From: Closterium sp. NIES-65
Taxonomy: Eukaryota > Streptophyta > Zygnematophyceae > Desmidiales > Closteriaceae
NCBI GenBank assembly: GCA_948144175.1
Contig: CANXME010002536.1
Coordinates: 62,001-126,000, forward strand
Length of the DNA: 64,000 nucleotides
Reading direction: 5' to 3'
Shown one piece after another: positions 23,501 to 34,889 of this stretch. A program made the position numbers and the translations under genes. Position 1 is the stretch's first letter. Every line of letters begins with the position of its first letter. The notes below the pieces were generated by a model. The model had not been told where the DNA came from. It ran no database searches and saw nothing but the letters and a program-made list of their open reading frames with translations.

Positions 23501-26500
23501 CTGCTCTGCTGCACCACTCACCTGCTCTGCCTGCACCACTCACCTGCTCTGCCGCACCACTCACCTGCTCTGCCGCACCACTCACCTGCTCTGCCGCACC
23601 ACTCACCTGCTCTGCCGCACCACTCACCTGCTCTGCCGCACCACTCACCTGCTCTGCCGCACCACTCACCTGCTCTGCCGCACCACTCACCTGCTCTGCC
23701 GCACCACTCACCTGCTCTGCCGCACCACTCACCTGCTCTGCCGCACCACTCACCTGCTCTGCCGCACCACTCACCTGCTCTGCCGCACCACTCACCTGCT
23801 CTGCCGCACCACTCACCTGCTCTGCCGCACCACTCACCTGCTCTGCCGCACCACTCACCTGCTCTGCCGCACCGCTCACCTGCTCTGCCGCACCACTCAC
23901 CTGCTCTGCCGCACCACTCACCTGCTCTGCCGCACCACTCACCTGCTCTGCTGCACCACTCACCTGCTCTGCTGCACCACTCACCTGCTCTGCCGCACCA
24001 CTCACCTGCTCTGCTGCACCACTCACCTGCTCTGCCGCACCACTCACCTGCTCTGCCGCACCACTCACCTGCTCTGCTGCACCACTCACCTGCTCTGCTG
24101 CACCACTCACCTGCTCTGCCGCACCACTCACCTGCTCTGCCGCACCACTCACCTGCTCTGCTGCACCACTCACCTGCTCTGCTGCACCACTCACCTGCTC
24201 TGCTGCACCACTCACCTGCTCTGCTGCACCACTCACCTGCTCTGCTGCACCACTCACCTGCTCTGCTGCACCACTCACCTGCTCTGCTGCACCACTCACC
24301 TGCTCTGCTGCACCACTCACCTGCTCTGCTGCACCACTCACCTGCTCTGCTGCACCACTCACCTGCTCTGCTGCACCACCTGCTCTGCCGCACCACTCAC
24401 CTGCTCTGCCGCACCACTCACCTGCTCTGCTGCACCACTCACCTGCTCTGCTGCACCACTCACCTGCTCTGCTGCACCACTCACCTGCTCTGCCGCACCA
24501 CTCACCTGCTCTGCTGCACCACTCACCTGCTCTGCTGCACCACTCACCTGCTCTGCTGCACCACTCACCTGCTCTGCTGCACCACTCACCTGCTCTGCTG
24601 CACCACTCACCTGCTCTGCTGCACCACTCACCTGCTCTGCTGCACCACTCACCTGCTCTGCTGCACCACTCACCTGCTCTGCTGCACCACTCACCTGCTC
24701 TGCCGCACCACTCACCTGCTCTGCCGCACCACTCACCTGCTCTGCTGCACCACTCACCTGCTCTGCTGCACCACTCACCTGCTCTGCCGCACCACTCACC
24801 TGCTCTGCCGCACCACTCACCTGCTCTGTTGCACCACTCACCTGCTCTGCCGCACCACTCACCTGCTCTGCTGCACCACTCACCTGCTCTGCTGCACCAC
24901 TCACCTGCTCTGCCGCACCACTCACCTGCTCTGCTGCACCACTCACCTGCTCTGCCGCACCACTCACCTGCTCTGCCGCACCACTCACCTGCTCTGCTGC
25001 ACCACTCACCTGCTCTGCTGCACCACTCACCTGCTCTGCTGCACCACTCACCTGCTCTGCTGCACCACTCACCTGCTCTGCTGCACCACTCACCTGCTCT
25101 GCTGCACCACTCACCTGCTCTGTCGCACCACTCACCTGCTCTGCTGCACCACTCACCTGCTCTGCTGCACCACTCACCTGCTCTGCTGCACCACTCACCT
25201 GCTCTGCCGCACCACTCACCTGCTCTGCTGCACCACTCACCTGCTCTGCTGCACCACTCACCTGCTCTGCTGCACCACTCACCTGCTCTTCTGCACCACT
25301 CACCTGCTCTGCCGCACCACTCACCTGCTCTGCCGCACCACTCACCTGCTCTGCTGCACCACTCACCTGCTCTGCTGCACCACTCACCTGCTCTGCTGCA
25401 CCACTCACCTGCTCTGCTGCACCACTCACCTGCTCTGCCGCACCACTCATCTGCTCTGCCGCACCACTCACCTGCTCTGCTGCACCACTCACCTGCTCTG
25501 CTGCACCACTCACCTGCTCTGCCGCACCACTCACCTGCTCTGCTGCACCACTCACCTGCTCTGCCGCACCACTCACCTGCTCTGCCGCACCACTCACCTG
25601 CTCTGCCGCACCACTCACCTGCTCTGCCGCACCACTCACCTGCTCTGCCGCACCACTCACCTGCTCTGCCGCACCACTCACCTGCTCTGCCGCACCACTC
25701 ACCTGCTCTGCCGCACCACTCACCTGCTCTGCCGCACCACTCACCTGCTCTGCCGCACCACTCACCTGCTCTGCCGCACCACTCACCTGCTCTGCCGCAC
25801 CACTCACCTGCTCTGCCGCACCACTCACCTGCTCTGCCGCACCACTCACCTGCTCTGCCGCACCACTCACCTGCTCTGCCGCACCACTCACCTGCTCTGC
25901 CGCACCACTCACCTGCTCTGCCGCACCACTCACCTGCTCTGCCGCACCACTCACCTGCTCTGCCGCACCACTCACCTGCTCTGCTGCACCACTCACCTGC
26001 TCTGCCGCACCACTCACCTGCTCTGCCGCACCACTCACCTGCTCAGCCGCACCACTCACCTGCTCTGCCGCACCACTCACCTGCTCTGCCGCACCACTCA
26101 CCTGCTCTGCCGCACCACTCACCTGCTCTGCCGCACCACTCACCTGCTCTGCCGCACCACTCACCTGCTCTGCCGCACCACTCACCTGCTCTGCCGCACC
26201 ACTCACCTGCTCTGCTGCACCACTCACCTGCTCTGCCGCACCACTCACCTGCTCTGCCGCACCACTCACCTGCTCTGCCGCACCACTCACCTGCTCTGCC
26301 GCACCACTCACCTGCTCTGCTGCACCACTCACCTGCTCTGCTGCACCACTCACCTGCTCTGCTGCACCACTCACCTGCTCTGCCGCACCACTCACCTGCT
26401 CTGCTGCACCACTCACCTGCTCTGCCGCACCACTCACCTGCTCTGCTGCACCACTCACCTGCTCTGCTGCACCACTCACCTGCTCTGCTGCACCACTCAC

Positions 26501-29310
26501 CTGCTCTGCTGCACCACTCACCTGCTCTGCCGCACCACTCACCTGCTCTGCCGCACCACTCACCTGCTCTGCTGCACCACTCACCTGCTCTGCTGCACCA
26601 CTCACCTGCTCTGCTGCACCACTCACCTGCTCTGCTGCACCACTCACCTTCTCTGCCGCACCACTCACCTGCTCTGCTGCACCACTCACCTGCTCTGCTG
26701 CACCACTCACCTGCTCTGCTGCACCACTCACCTGCTCTGCCGCACCACTCACCTGCTCTGCCGCACCACTCACCTGCTCTGCCGCACCACTCACCTGCTC
26801 TGCCGCACCACTCACCTGCTCTGCCGCACCACTCACCTGCTCTGCTGCACCACTCACCTGCTCTGCTGCACCACTCACCTGCTCTGCCGCACCACTCACC
26901 TGCTCTGCTGCACCACTCACCTGCTCTGCCGCACCACTCACCTGCTCTGCCGCACCACTCACCTGCTCTGCTGCACCACTCACCTGCTCTGCTGCACCAC
27001 TCACCTGCTCTGCCGCACCACTCACCTGCTCTGCTGCACCACTCACCTGCTCTGCTGCACCACTCACCTGCTCTGCTGCACCACTCACCTGCTCTGCCGC
27101 ACCACTCACCTGCTCTGCTGCACCACTCACCTGCTCTGCTGCACCACTCACCTGCTCTGCTGCACCACTCATCTGCTCTGCTGCACCACTCACCTGCTCT
27201 GCTGCACCACTCACCTGCTCTGCTGCACCACTCACCTGCTCTGCTGCACCACTCACCTGCTCTGCTGCACCACTCACCTGCTCTGCCGCACCACTCACCT
27301 GCTCTGCCGCACCACTCACCTGCTCTGCTGCACCACTCACCTGCTCTGCTGCACCACTCACCTGCTCTGCCGCACCACTCACCTGCTCTGCCGCACCACT
27401 CACCTGCTCTGCCGCACCACTCACCTGCTCTGCTGCACCACTCACCTGCTCTGCTGCACCACTCACCTGCTCTGCTGCACCACTCACCTGCTCTGCTGCA
27501 CCACTCACCTGCTCTGCCGCACCACTCACCTGCTCTGCCGCACCACTCACCTGCTCTGCCGCACCACTCACCTGCTCTGCCGCACCACTCACCTGCTCTG
27601 CTGCACCACTCACCTGCTCTGCTGCACCACTCACCTGCTCTGCTGCACCACTCACCTGCTCTGCCGCACCACTCACCTGCTCTGCTGCACCACTCACCTG
27701 CTCTGCCGCACCACTCACCTGCTCTGCTGCACCACTCACCTGCTCTGCTGCACCACTCACCTGCTCTGCTGCACCACTCACCTGCTCTGCTGCACCACTC
27801 ACCTGCTCTGCTGCACCACTCACCTGCTCTGCCGCACCACTCACCTGCTCTGCTGCACCACTCACCTGCTCTGCTGCACCACTCACCTGCTCTGCTGCAC
27901 CACTCACCTGCTCTGCTGCACCACTCACCTGCTCTGCCGCACCACTCACCTGCTCTGCTGCACCACTCACCTGCTCTGCTGCACCACTCACCTGCTCTGC
28001 TGCACCACTCACCTGCTCTGCTGCACCACTCACCTGCTCTGCCGCACCACTCACCTGCTCTGCCGCACCACTCACCTGCTCTGCTGCACCACTCACCTGC
28101 TCTGCTGCACCACTCACCTGCTCTGCTGCACCACTCACCTGCTCTGCCGCACCACTCACCTGCTCTGCCGCACCACTCACCTGCTCTGCCGCACCACTCA
28201 CCTGCTCTGCCGCACCACTCACCTGCTCTGCCGCACCACTCACCTGCTCTGCTGCACCACTCACCTGCTCTGCTGCACCACTCACCTGATCTGCCGCACC
28301 ACTCACCTGCTCTGCTGCACCACTCACCTGCTCTGCTGCACCACTCACCTGCTCTGCTGCACCACTCACCTGCTCTGCTGCACCACTCACCTGCTCTGCC
28401 GCACCACTCACCTGCTCTGCTGCACCACTCACCTGCTCTGCTGCACCACTCACCTGCTCTGCTGCACCACTCACCTGCTCTGCTGCACCACTCACCTGCT
28501 CTGCCGCACCACTCACCTGCTCTGCTGCACCACTCACCTGCTCTGCTGCACCACTCACCTGCTCTGCCGCACCACTCACCTGCTCTGCTGCACCACTCAC
28601 CTGCTCTGCTGCACCACTCACCTGCTCTGCTGCACCACTCACCTGCTCTGCTGCACCACTCACCTGCTCTGCCGCACCACTCACCTGCTCTGCTGCACCA
28701 CTCACCTGCTCTGCTGCACCACTCACCTGCTCTGCTGCACCACTCACCTGCTCTGCCGCACCACTCACCTGCTCTGCCGCACCACTCACCTGCTCTGCTG
28801 CACCACTCACCTGCTCTGCCGCACCACTCACCTGCTCTGCCGCACCACTCACCTGCTCTGCTGCACCACTCACCTGCTCTGCTGCACCACTCACCTGCTC
28901 TGCTGCACCACTCACCTGCTCTGCTGCACCACTCACCTGCTCTGCTGCACTACTCACCTGCTCTGCCGCACCACTCACCTGCTCTGCCGCACCACTCACC
29001 TGCTCTGCTGCACCACTCACCTGCTCTGCTGCACCACTCACCTGCTGTGCTGCACCACTCACCTGCTCTGCCGCACCACTCACCTGCTCTGCCGCACCAC
29101 TCACCTGCTCTGCCGCACCACTCACCTGCTCTGCCGCACCACTCACCTGCTCTGCCGCTCCACTCACCTGCTCTGCTGCACCACTCACCTGCTCTGCTGC
29201 ACCAGTCACCTGCTCTGCCGCACCACTCACCTGCTCTGCTGCACCACTCACCTGCTCTGCTGCACCACTCACCTGCTCTGCTGCACCACTCACCTGCTCT
29301 GCTGCACCAG
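14575..29310. repeat. higher-order duplication inside array A, offset 9800 bp
   Basis: Marker variants recur at a fixed offset: the 17-bp unit at 14575 and 24375, GTTGCA at 15021 and 24821, GTCGCA at 15319 and 25119, CATCTGCTCTGCTG at 17368 and 27168, CACCTGATC at 18483 and 28283. By CACCAGTCAC (19421 and 29200) the offset is 9779, showing loss of one 21-bp unit. The first block is about 14.58-19.5 kb and the second about 24.38-29.3 kb. Confidence 0.8.
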
Positions 29311-32200
29311 TCACCTGCTCTGCTGCACCACTCACCTGCTCTGCTGCACCACTCACCTGCTCTGCCGCACCACTCACCTGCTCTGCTGCACCACTCACCT
29401 GCTCTGCTGCACCACTCACCTGCTCTGCTGCACCACTCACCTGCTCTGCCGCACCACTCACCTGCTCTGCCGCACCACTCACCTGCTCTGCCGCACCACT
29501 CACCTGCTCTGCCGCACCACTCACCTGCTCTGCCGCACCACTCACCTGCTCTGCTGCACCACTCACCTGCTCTGCCGCACCACTCACCTGCTCTGCTGCA
29601 CCACTCACCTGCTCTGCTGCACCACTCACCTGCTCTGCTGCACCACTCACCTGCTCTGCCGCACCACTCACCTGCTCTGCTGCACCACTCACCTGCTCTG
29701 CTGCACCACTCACCTGCTCTGCTGCACCACTCATCTGCTCTGCTGCACCACTCACCTGCTCTGCTGCACCACTCACCTGCTCTGCTGCACCACTCACCTG
29801 CTCTGCTGCACCACTCACCTGCTCTGCTGCACCACTCACCTGCTCTGCCGCACCACTCACCTGCTCTGCCGCACCACTCACCTGCTCTGCTGCACCACTC
29901 ACCTGCTCTGCTGCACCACTCACCTGCTCTGCCGCACCACTCACCTGCTCTGCCGCACCACTCACCTGCTCTGCCGCACCACTCACCTGCTCTGCTGCAC
30001 CACTCACCTGCTCTGCTGCACCACTCACCTGCTCTGCTGCACCACTCACCTGCTCTGCTGCACCACTCACCTGCTCTGCCGCACCACTCACCTGCTCTGC
30101 CGCACCACTCACCTGCTCTGCCGCACCACTCACCTGCTCTGCCGCACCACTCACCTGCTCTGCTGCACCACTCACCTGCTCTGCTGCACCACTCACCTGC
30201 TCTGCTGCACCACTCACCTGCTCTGCCGCACCACTCACCTGCTCTGCTGCACCACTCACCTGCTCTGCCGCACCACTCACCTGCTCTGCTGCACCACTCA
30301 CCTGCTCTGCTGCACCACTCACCTGCTCTGCTGCACCACTCACCTGCTCTGCTGCACCACTCACCTGCTCTGCTGCACCACTCACCTGCTCTGCCGCACC
30401 ACTCACCTGCTCTGCTGCACCACTCACCTGCTCTGCTGCACCACTCACCTGCTCTGCTGCACCACTCACCTGCTCTGCTGCACCACTCACCTGCTCTGCC
30501 GCACCACTCACCTGCTCTGCTGCACCACTCACCTGCTCTGCTGCACCACTCACCTGCTCTGCTGCACCACTCACCTGCTCTGCTGCACCACTCACCTGCT
30601 CTGCCGCACCACTCACCTGCTCTGCCGCACCACTCACCTGCTCTGCTGCACCACTCACCTGCTCTGCTGCACCACTCACCTGCTCTGCTGCACCACTCAC
30701 CTGCTCTGCCGCACCACTCACCTGCTCTGCCGCACCACTCACCTGCTCTGCCGCACCACTCACCTGCTCTGCCGCACCACTCACCTGCTCTGCCGCACCA
30801 CTCACCTGCTCTGCTGCACCACTCACCTGCTCTGCTGCACCACTCACCTGATCTGCCGCACCACTCACCTGCTCTGCTGCACCACTCACCTGCTCTGCTG
30901 CACCACTCACCTGCTCTGCTGCACCACTCACCTGCTCTGCTGCACCACTCACCTGCTCTGCCGCACCACTCACCTGCTCTGCTGCACCACTCACCTGCTC
31001 TGCTGCACCACTCACCTGCTCTGCTGCACCACTCACCTGCTCTGCTGCACCACTCACCTGCTCTGCCGCACCACTCACCTGCTCTGCTGCACCACTCACC
31101 TGCTCTGCTGCACCACTCACCTGCTCTGCCGCACCACTCACCTGCTCTGCTGCACCACTCACCTGCTCTGCTGCACCACTCACCTGCTCTGCTGCACCAC
31201 TCACCTGCTCTGCTGCACCACTCACCTGCTCTGCCGCACCACTCACCTGCTCTGCTGCACCACTCACCTGCTCTGCTGCACCACTCACCTGCTCTGCTGC
31301 ACCACTCACCTGCTCTGCCGCACCACTCACCTGCTCTGCCGCACCACTCACCTGCTCTGCTGCACCACTCACCTGCTCTGCCGCACCACTCACCTGCTCT
31401 GCCGCACCACTCACCTGCTCTGCTGCACCACTCACCTGCTCTGCTGCACCACTCACCTGCTCTGCTGCACCACTCACCTGCTCTGCTGCACCACTCACCT
31501 GCTCTGCTGCACTACTCACCTGCTCTGCCGCACCACTCACCTGCTCTGCCGCACCACTCACCTGCTCTGCTGCACCACTCACCTGCTCTGCTGCACCACT
31601 CACCTGCTGTGCTGCACCACTCACCTGCTCTGCCGCACCACTCACCTGCTCTGCCGCACCACTCACCTGCTCTGCCGCACCACTCACCTGCTCTGCCGCA
31701 CCACTCACCTGCTCTGCCGCTCCACTCACCTGCTCTGCTGCACCACTCACCTGCTCTGCTGCACCAGTCACCTGCTCTGCCGCACCACTCACCTGCTCTG
31801 CTGCACCACTCACCTGCTCTGCTGCACCACTCACCTGCTCTGCTGCACCACTCACCTGCTCTGCTGCACCAGTCACCTGCTCTGCTGCACCACTCACCTG
31901 CTCTGCTGCACCACTCACCTGCTCTGCCGCACCACTCACCTGCTCTGCTGCACCACTCACCTGCTCTGCTGCACCACTCACCTGCTCTGCTGCACCACTC
32001 ACCTGCTCTGCCGCACCACTCACCTGCTCTGCCGCACCACTCACCTGCTCTGCCGCACCACTCACCTGCTCTGCCGCACCACTCACCTGCTCTGCCGCAC
32101 CACTCACCTGCTCTGCTGCACCACTCACCTGCTCTGCCGCACCACTCACCTGCTCTGCCGCACCACTCACCTGCTCTGCCGCACCACTCACCTGCTCTGC
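27000..32200. repeat. 2562-bp tandem higher-order duplication at the end of array A
   Basis: Rare variants recur exactly 2562 bp (122 units) apart: CATCTGCTCTGCTG at 27168 and 29730, CACCTGATC at 28283 and 30845, CACTACTC at about 28945 and 31507, CACCAGTCAC at 29200 and 31762. Outer limits are approximate. Confidence 0.8.
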
Positions 32201-33044
32201 CGCACCACTCACCTGCTCTGCTGCACCACTCACCTGCTCTGCTGCACCACTCACCTGCTCTGCCGCACCACTCACCTGCTCTGCCGCACCACTCACCTGC
32301 TCTGCTGCACCACTCACCTGCTCTGCCGCACCACTCACCTGCTCTGCTGCACCACTCACCTGCTCTGCCGCACCACGCACCTGCTCTGCCGCACCACTCA
32401 CCTGCTCTGCCGCACCACTCACCGACTCTGCCGCACCACTCACCTGCTCTGCCGCACCACTCACCTGCTCTGCCGCACCACTCACCTGCTCTGCCGCACC
32501 ACTCACCTGCTCTGCCGCACCACTCACCTGCTCTGCCGCACCACTCACCTGCTCTGCCGCACCACTCACCTGCTCTGCCGCACCACTCACCTGCTCTGCT
32601 ACACCACTCACCTGCTCTGCCGCACCACTCACCTGCTCTGCCGCACCACTCACCTGCTCTGCCGCATCACTCACCTGCTCTGCCGCACCACTCACCTGCT
32701 CTGCCGCACCACTCACCTGCTCTGCTGCACCACTCACCTGCTCTCGGGCATCTCTGCACCCCCTAAACCTCCTTAACAACTGAGGCTCAACACCCTTTCT
32801 CTTCCTTGCACCTCCATCACTCCCTCTATGTCGCTCGCTGCCCTTCGTGTCTCTCTCTTTTTATCCCAGCCCAATGGTGGAAGTGAAGCTTGTCCCGGTC
32901 AGCATCCAACCAATCAATCTGTTGGCGTAACCACGGTGCTGAATGGCGAAAATCGGTCACACTTGACGATCAGTCGAGCAAGAGCGATTGTCCCCGGCGA
33001 GACGATATCAACGGCTCTCTTTGCGCGGGCAAAGAAAAAGGTCG

Positions 33045-33195
33045 CTCGTACGAGTGCGTACGCGTTGGTGCATGTACGGTTATGTACATATGCGTCGCGT
33101 ACGAGTGTGTACGGTAGGTAGACGCACTACGTGCATGAAGGCATACGTACGCATGCATACGTATGTCTACGCGCGTCTAGGTTAAATAGGTCATG
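33045..33195. other. alternating purine-pyrimidine stretch rich in ACGT/GCAT steps
   Basis: The stretch is dense in GTACG, CGTACG, GCATGC and ATACGTATG. The same stretch is present at 43980-44120 and 63475-63610. It has Z-DNA or cruciform potential. Small point differences separate the copies (for example CGCGCGTCTAG and CGCGCAGTCTAG). Confidence 0.4.
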
Positions 33196-33362
33196 CATAT
33201 ACGCATGCAGATGCGCACGTTCCTTAATATTCAGCTCATTATTCCAGAGCTAATTTGTCATTGATTTGTTGACCTACATGCATAAGCTCCAGATTACACA
33301 AACATATTTGTCAACTTACATGTGCAGCTTGTAAATCAGCAAAATCTGTTCTGTTTACTGCC

Positions 33363-33722
33363 ATGTGGAAAGCTGTAGTTTTGCAAGATACTGTTTTGCT
33401 GTTCTCGTTTTGGGCACAGCTGACGAGCGAAACCTATTCGCGCTGCGAATTTGTCACTGTAAATGCTGGCACATTCACTTTGGGTCGCGCTCGCTGTATC
33501 GGAGTGTCGGACTGCATATACGCAGGGCACCCAAACCGACTTTCCGACTTTGTCACTGCGCTGCGGACGTAGCACTGTGCAGAACGCTACTTCAGTACAT
33601 CCACTTTGCACCACGAACCCACGTTCGTTCAGGGGGACCAAGCAAGCCAGAAAGTGCACGAAACGTGATGTGAGTGGGCTGGGCTCACAATCGCTCACCT
33701 AACTCCCACTCCCGTTTTTCAG
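33363..33722 (+). promoter_or_regulatory. candidate promoter or 5' region before the first-exon-like pair (copy A)
   Basis: This CpG-rich, non-repetitive segment lies just upstream of two first-exon-like blocks and is conserved in copy B (44324-44684). It ends in a polypyrimidine tract and CAG. Both strands carry ORFs of 100-120 codons (33365-33673 plus, 33336-33698 minus) with no recognisable domain. Promoter status is inferred from position only. Confidence 0.25.
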
Positions 33723-33817
33723 ACCTCGATTCTTATCATCCGCCACTCTATCTCAACTCAACATCCGAGCCTCTCTTCTAGATCGCCCTCCGCCATGGGG
33801 CATGGCATCACCATTTC
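33723..33817 (+). other. candidate first exon a (copy A), start codon at 33795
   Basis: It runs from acceptor GTTTTTCAG (AG at 33721-33722) to donor TTC|GTAAGC. It contains CGCCATGGGG, a strong Kozak context, and reads MGHGITI plus two bases. The block is tandemly duplicated as exon b, 176 bp downstream. Product unknown. Confidence 0.35.
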
Positions 33818-33898
33818 GTAAGCCTGCTTTCTTAGTCGCAGTCACGCTATCGTAGTTTCGTTTTTCGTGATTTCGTTTGCTATTTTTTTTTTTTCCAG

Positions 33899-33986
33899 AT
33901 CTCGTTTCAATCTCAAGCCATTCTACTCAAGAGCGCAGCCTCTCTTTTGGATCGCCATCCGCCATGGGCCATGGCATTAGTATTTC
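33899..33986 (+). other. candidate first exon b (copy A), start codon at 33964
   Basis: The acceptor is a T12 tract plus CCAG, and the donor is TTC|GTAAGC. It reads MGHGISI plus two bases, so the starts of exons a and b differ only Thr/Ser, with silent changes at Gly and Ile codons. Splicing to the AG at about 34050-34051 (CTTCGTAG) would continue openly to a TGA at 34288-34290, giving a protein of about 84 residues. Unrecognised. Confidence 0.35.
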
Positions 33987-34466
33987 GTAAGCCCGCTTTC
34001 TTACTCACGCTATCTTCAGTCTTGTTTCCAGTAATTTCGTTTTCTTCGTAGATTCCCTCTTCTTAGCTCCGTTTGTTCCGATTTCTGCTTGTCCGTGTTC
34101 GTGCTGACGTGTGCATGGTCATGGCAGGCACGCTGCAGCCAGCACAAGCTCGTCATCTGCCGTTCCAGGAGCCAGCAGCAATGCGGCATTCCACATCCAA
34201 AATCTGCCACCAAACATGGCGATTTCCGTTTAGCTCCGCTTCAGGGCGCCGATGCCACGCCGCTGTCATGCCAATTGCCATGCCGCTGACACGCCAACGA
34301 CAACGACGGCGCTGCTCATGGCGCTCTGGGGAACGTTGAGACATCCAGGCCACCCTCTCCCCTCCCCTTTCTGCCAGGTACCAGTGCAGCGCTTGCCCAT
34401 TTGAGCATGTCTCACCCACCCCCTCCCCTCTTTCCCCACTTCCCCCCTTCTGCCAGGTGCCTTCCC

Positions 34467-34588
34467 ATGCCCTGCATGGTGCCTTCTCATGCCCTGCCCG
34501 GTAAATTCTCATGCCCTGCATGGTGCCTTGGCATGCCCTGCCAGGTGCATTCGCATTCCCTGCATGGTGCCTTCTCATTTCCTGCCAG
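34467..34588. repeat. approximately 22-bp degenerate tandem repeat (GCCCTGCATGGTGCCTTCTC type)
   Basis: Five to six imperfect units of the pattern CATGCCCTGCATGGTGCC lie just before the 106-bp intron-like segment. Similar tracts occur at 36669-36794, 45429-45550 and 47676-47794. Confidence 0.6.
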
Positions 34589-34694
34589 GTAAGGGGGTAA
34601 GGGGGTTTAGGGTGCTCCCCCCGCTCACTTGCCCTGCTCCCCCCGCTCACTTGCTCTGCTCCCCCACCCCAACTCCTCCCCTCCCCTTGCGCAG
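34589..34694 (+). other. 106-bp intron-like segment, copy 1
   Basis: It begins GTAAGGGGGTAAGGGG and ends CCCTTGCGCAG, and contains GGTTTAGGG and two units resembling the 21-bp minisatellite. Copies of exactly the same length lie at 36795-36900, 45551-45656 (donor mutated to GTACGG) and 47795-47900. Each is followed by the same exon-like block. Confidence 0.45.
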
Positions 34695-34882
34695 GTGCCA
34701 GTTTCTCCTGTCGCCAAGATGAAGATACTTTGCACAGGGAGCAGATGCGTTGCCAGCTGCTTGTGTGGCCGTCCCTGTTCATCCATGCGCGGGACATGAG
34801 AGAGAACAAGGGAGAGAAACAGAAGCAGGAGGAGGGAGCGCAGCGCCATGCCATGCCGCATGGCCCACCAAACCAGCCCCAG
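34695..34882 (+). other. 62-codon exon-like block, copy A1
   Basis: It is bounded by acceptor TTGCGCAG and donor CCCCAG|GTGCGT. After two leading bases it stays open for 62 codons, with SCRQDEDTLHREQMRCQLL and later DMRENKGEKQKQEEGAQ. It is charged, probably helical, and matches no family I know. Copies are at 36901-37088, 45657-45845 and 47901-48088. A diverged partial copy encoding SCRQDEDT lies in each L flank (about 169-230, 37263 and 48708). Confidence 0.35.
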
Positions 34883-34889
34883 GTGCGTT

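Larger units (their letters stand above)
6612..32744. repeat. 21-bp minisatellite array A (about 1244 units)
   Basis: The unit reads CTCACCTGCTCTGC, then C or T at position 15, then GCACCA. Most units differ only at position 15 (CCG or CTG). Rarer variants are CTTCTC, TCTTCTG, GTTGCA, GTCGCA, CATCTG, CACCGCT and CACCTGATC. Frame-changing units include the 17-bp unit ACCACCTG (loss of CTCA) at 6961, 9771, 12521, 14575, 22433 and 24375, and +1 units (TGCCTGCACC) near 21380, 23320, 23405 and 23531. The rare variants recur in blocks, revealing higher-order repeats. All three plus frames and two minus frames are stop-free, so no CDS is called. The right edge, CTCTCGGGCATCTC, is identical in all three arrays. 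Confidence 0.97.

Noticed and set aside
6612-32744. CRISPR array
   Set aside because: There are no unique spacers: the repeats abut directly, and the locus is eukaryotic.
6393-32779. Open reading frames of 4000-8450 codons through the arrays on both strands
   Set aside because: The unit length is divisible by three and the unit has no stop in five of six frames, so such frames arise automatically. Frame-changing units (17-bp, +1, -1) switch the residue pattern repeatedly without ending the ORF.
32828-33121. 97-codon plus-strand ORF present in all three R flanks
   Set aside because: Its conservation equals that of the surrounding DNA, copy B is frameshifted near its start, and no domain is seen; it overlaps an equally open minus frame.
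33336-33698. 120-codon minus-strand ORF and overlapping 102-codon plus-strand ORF
   Set aside because: Both strands are open over the same CpG-rich segment, and neither has a recognisable domain or splice context that favours it.
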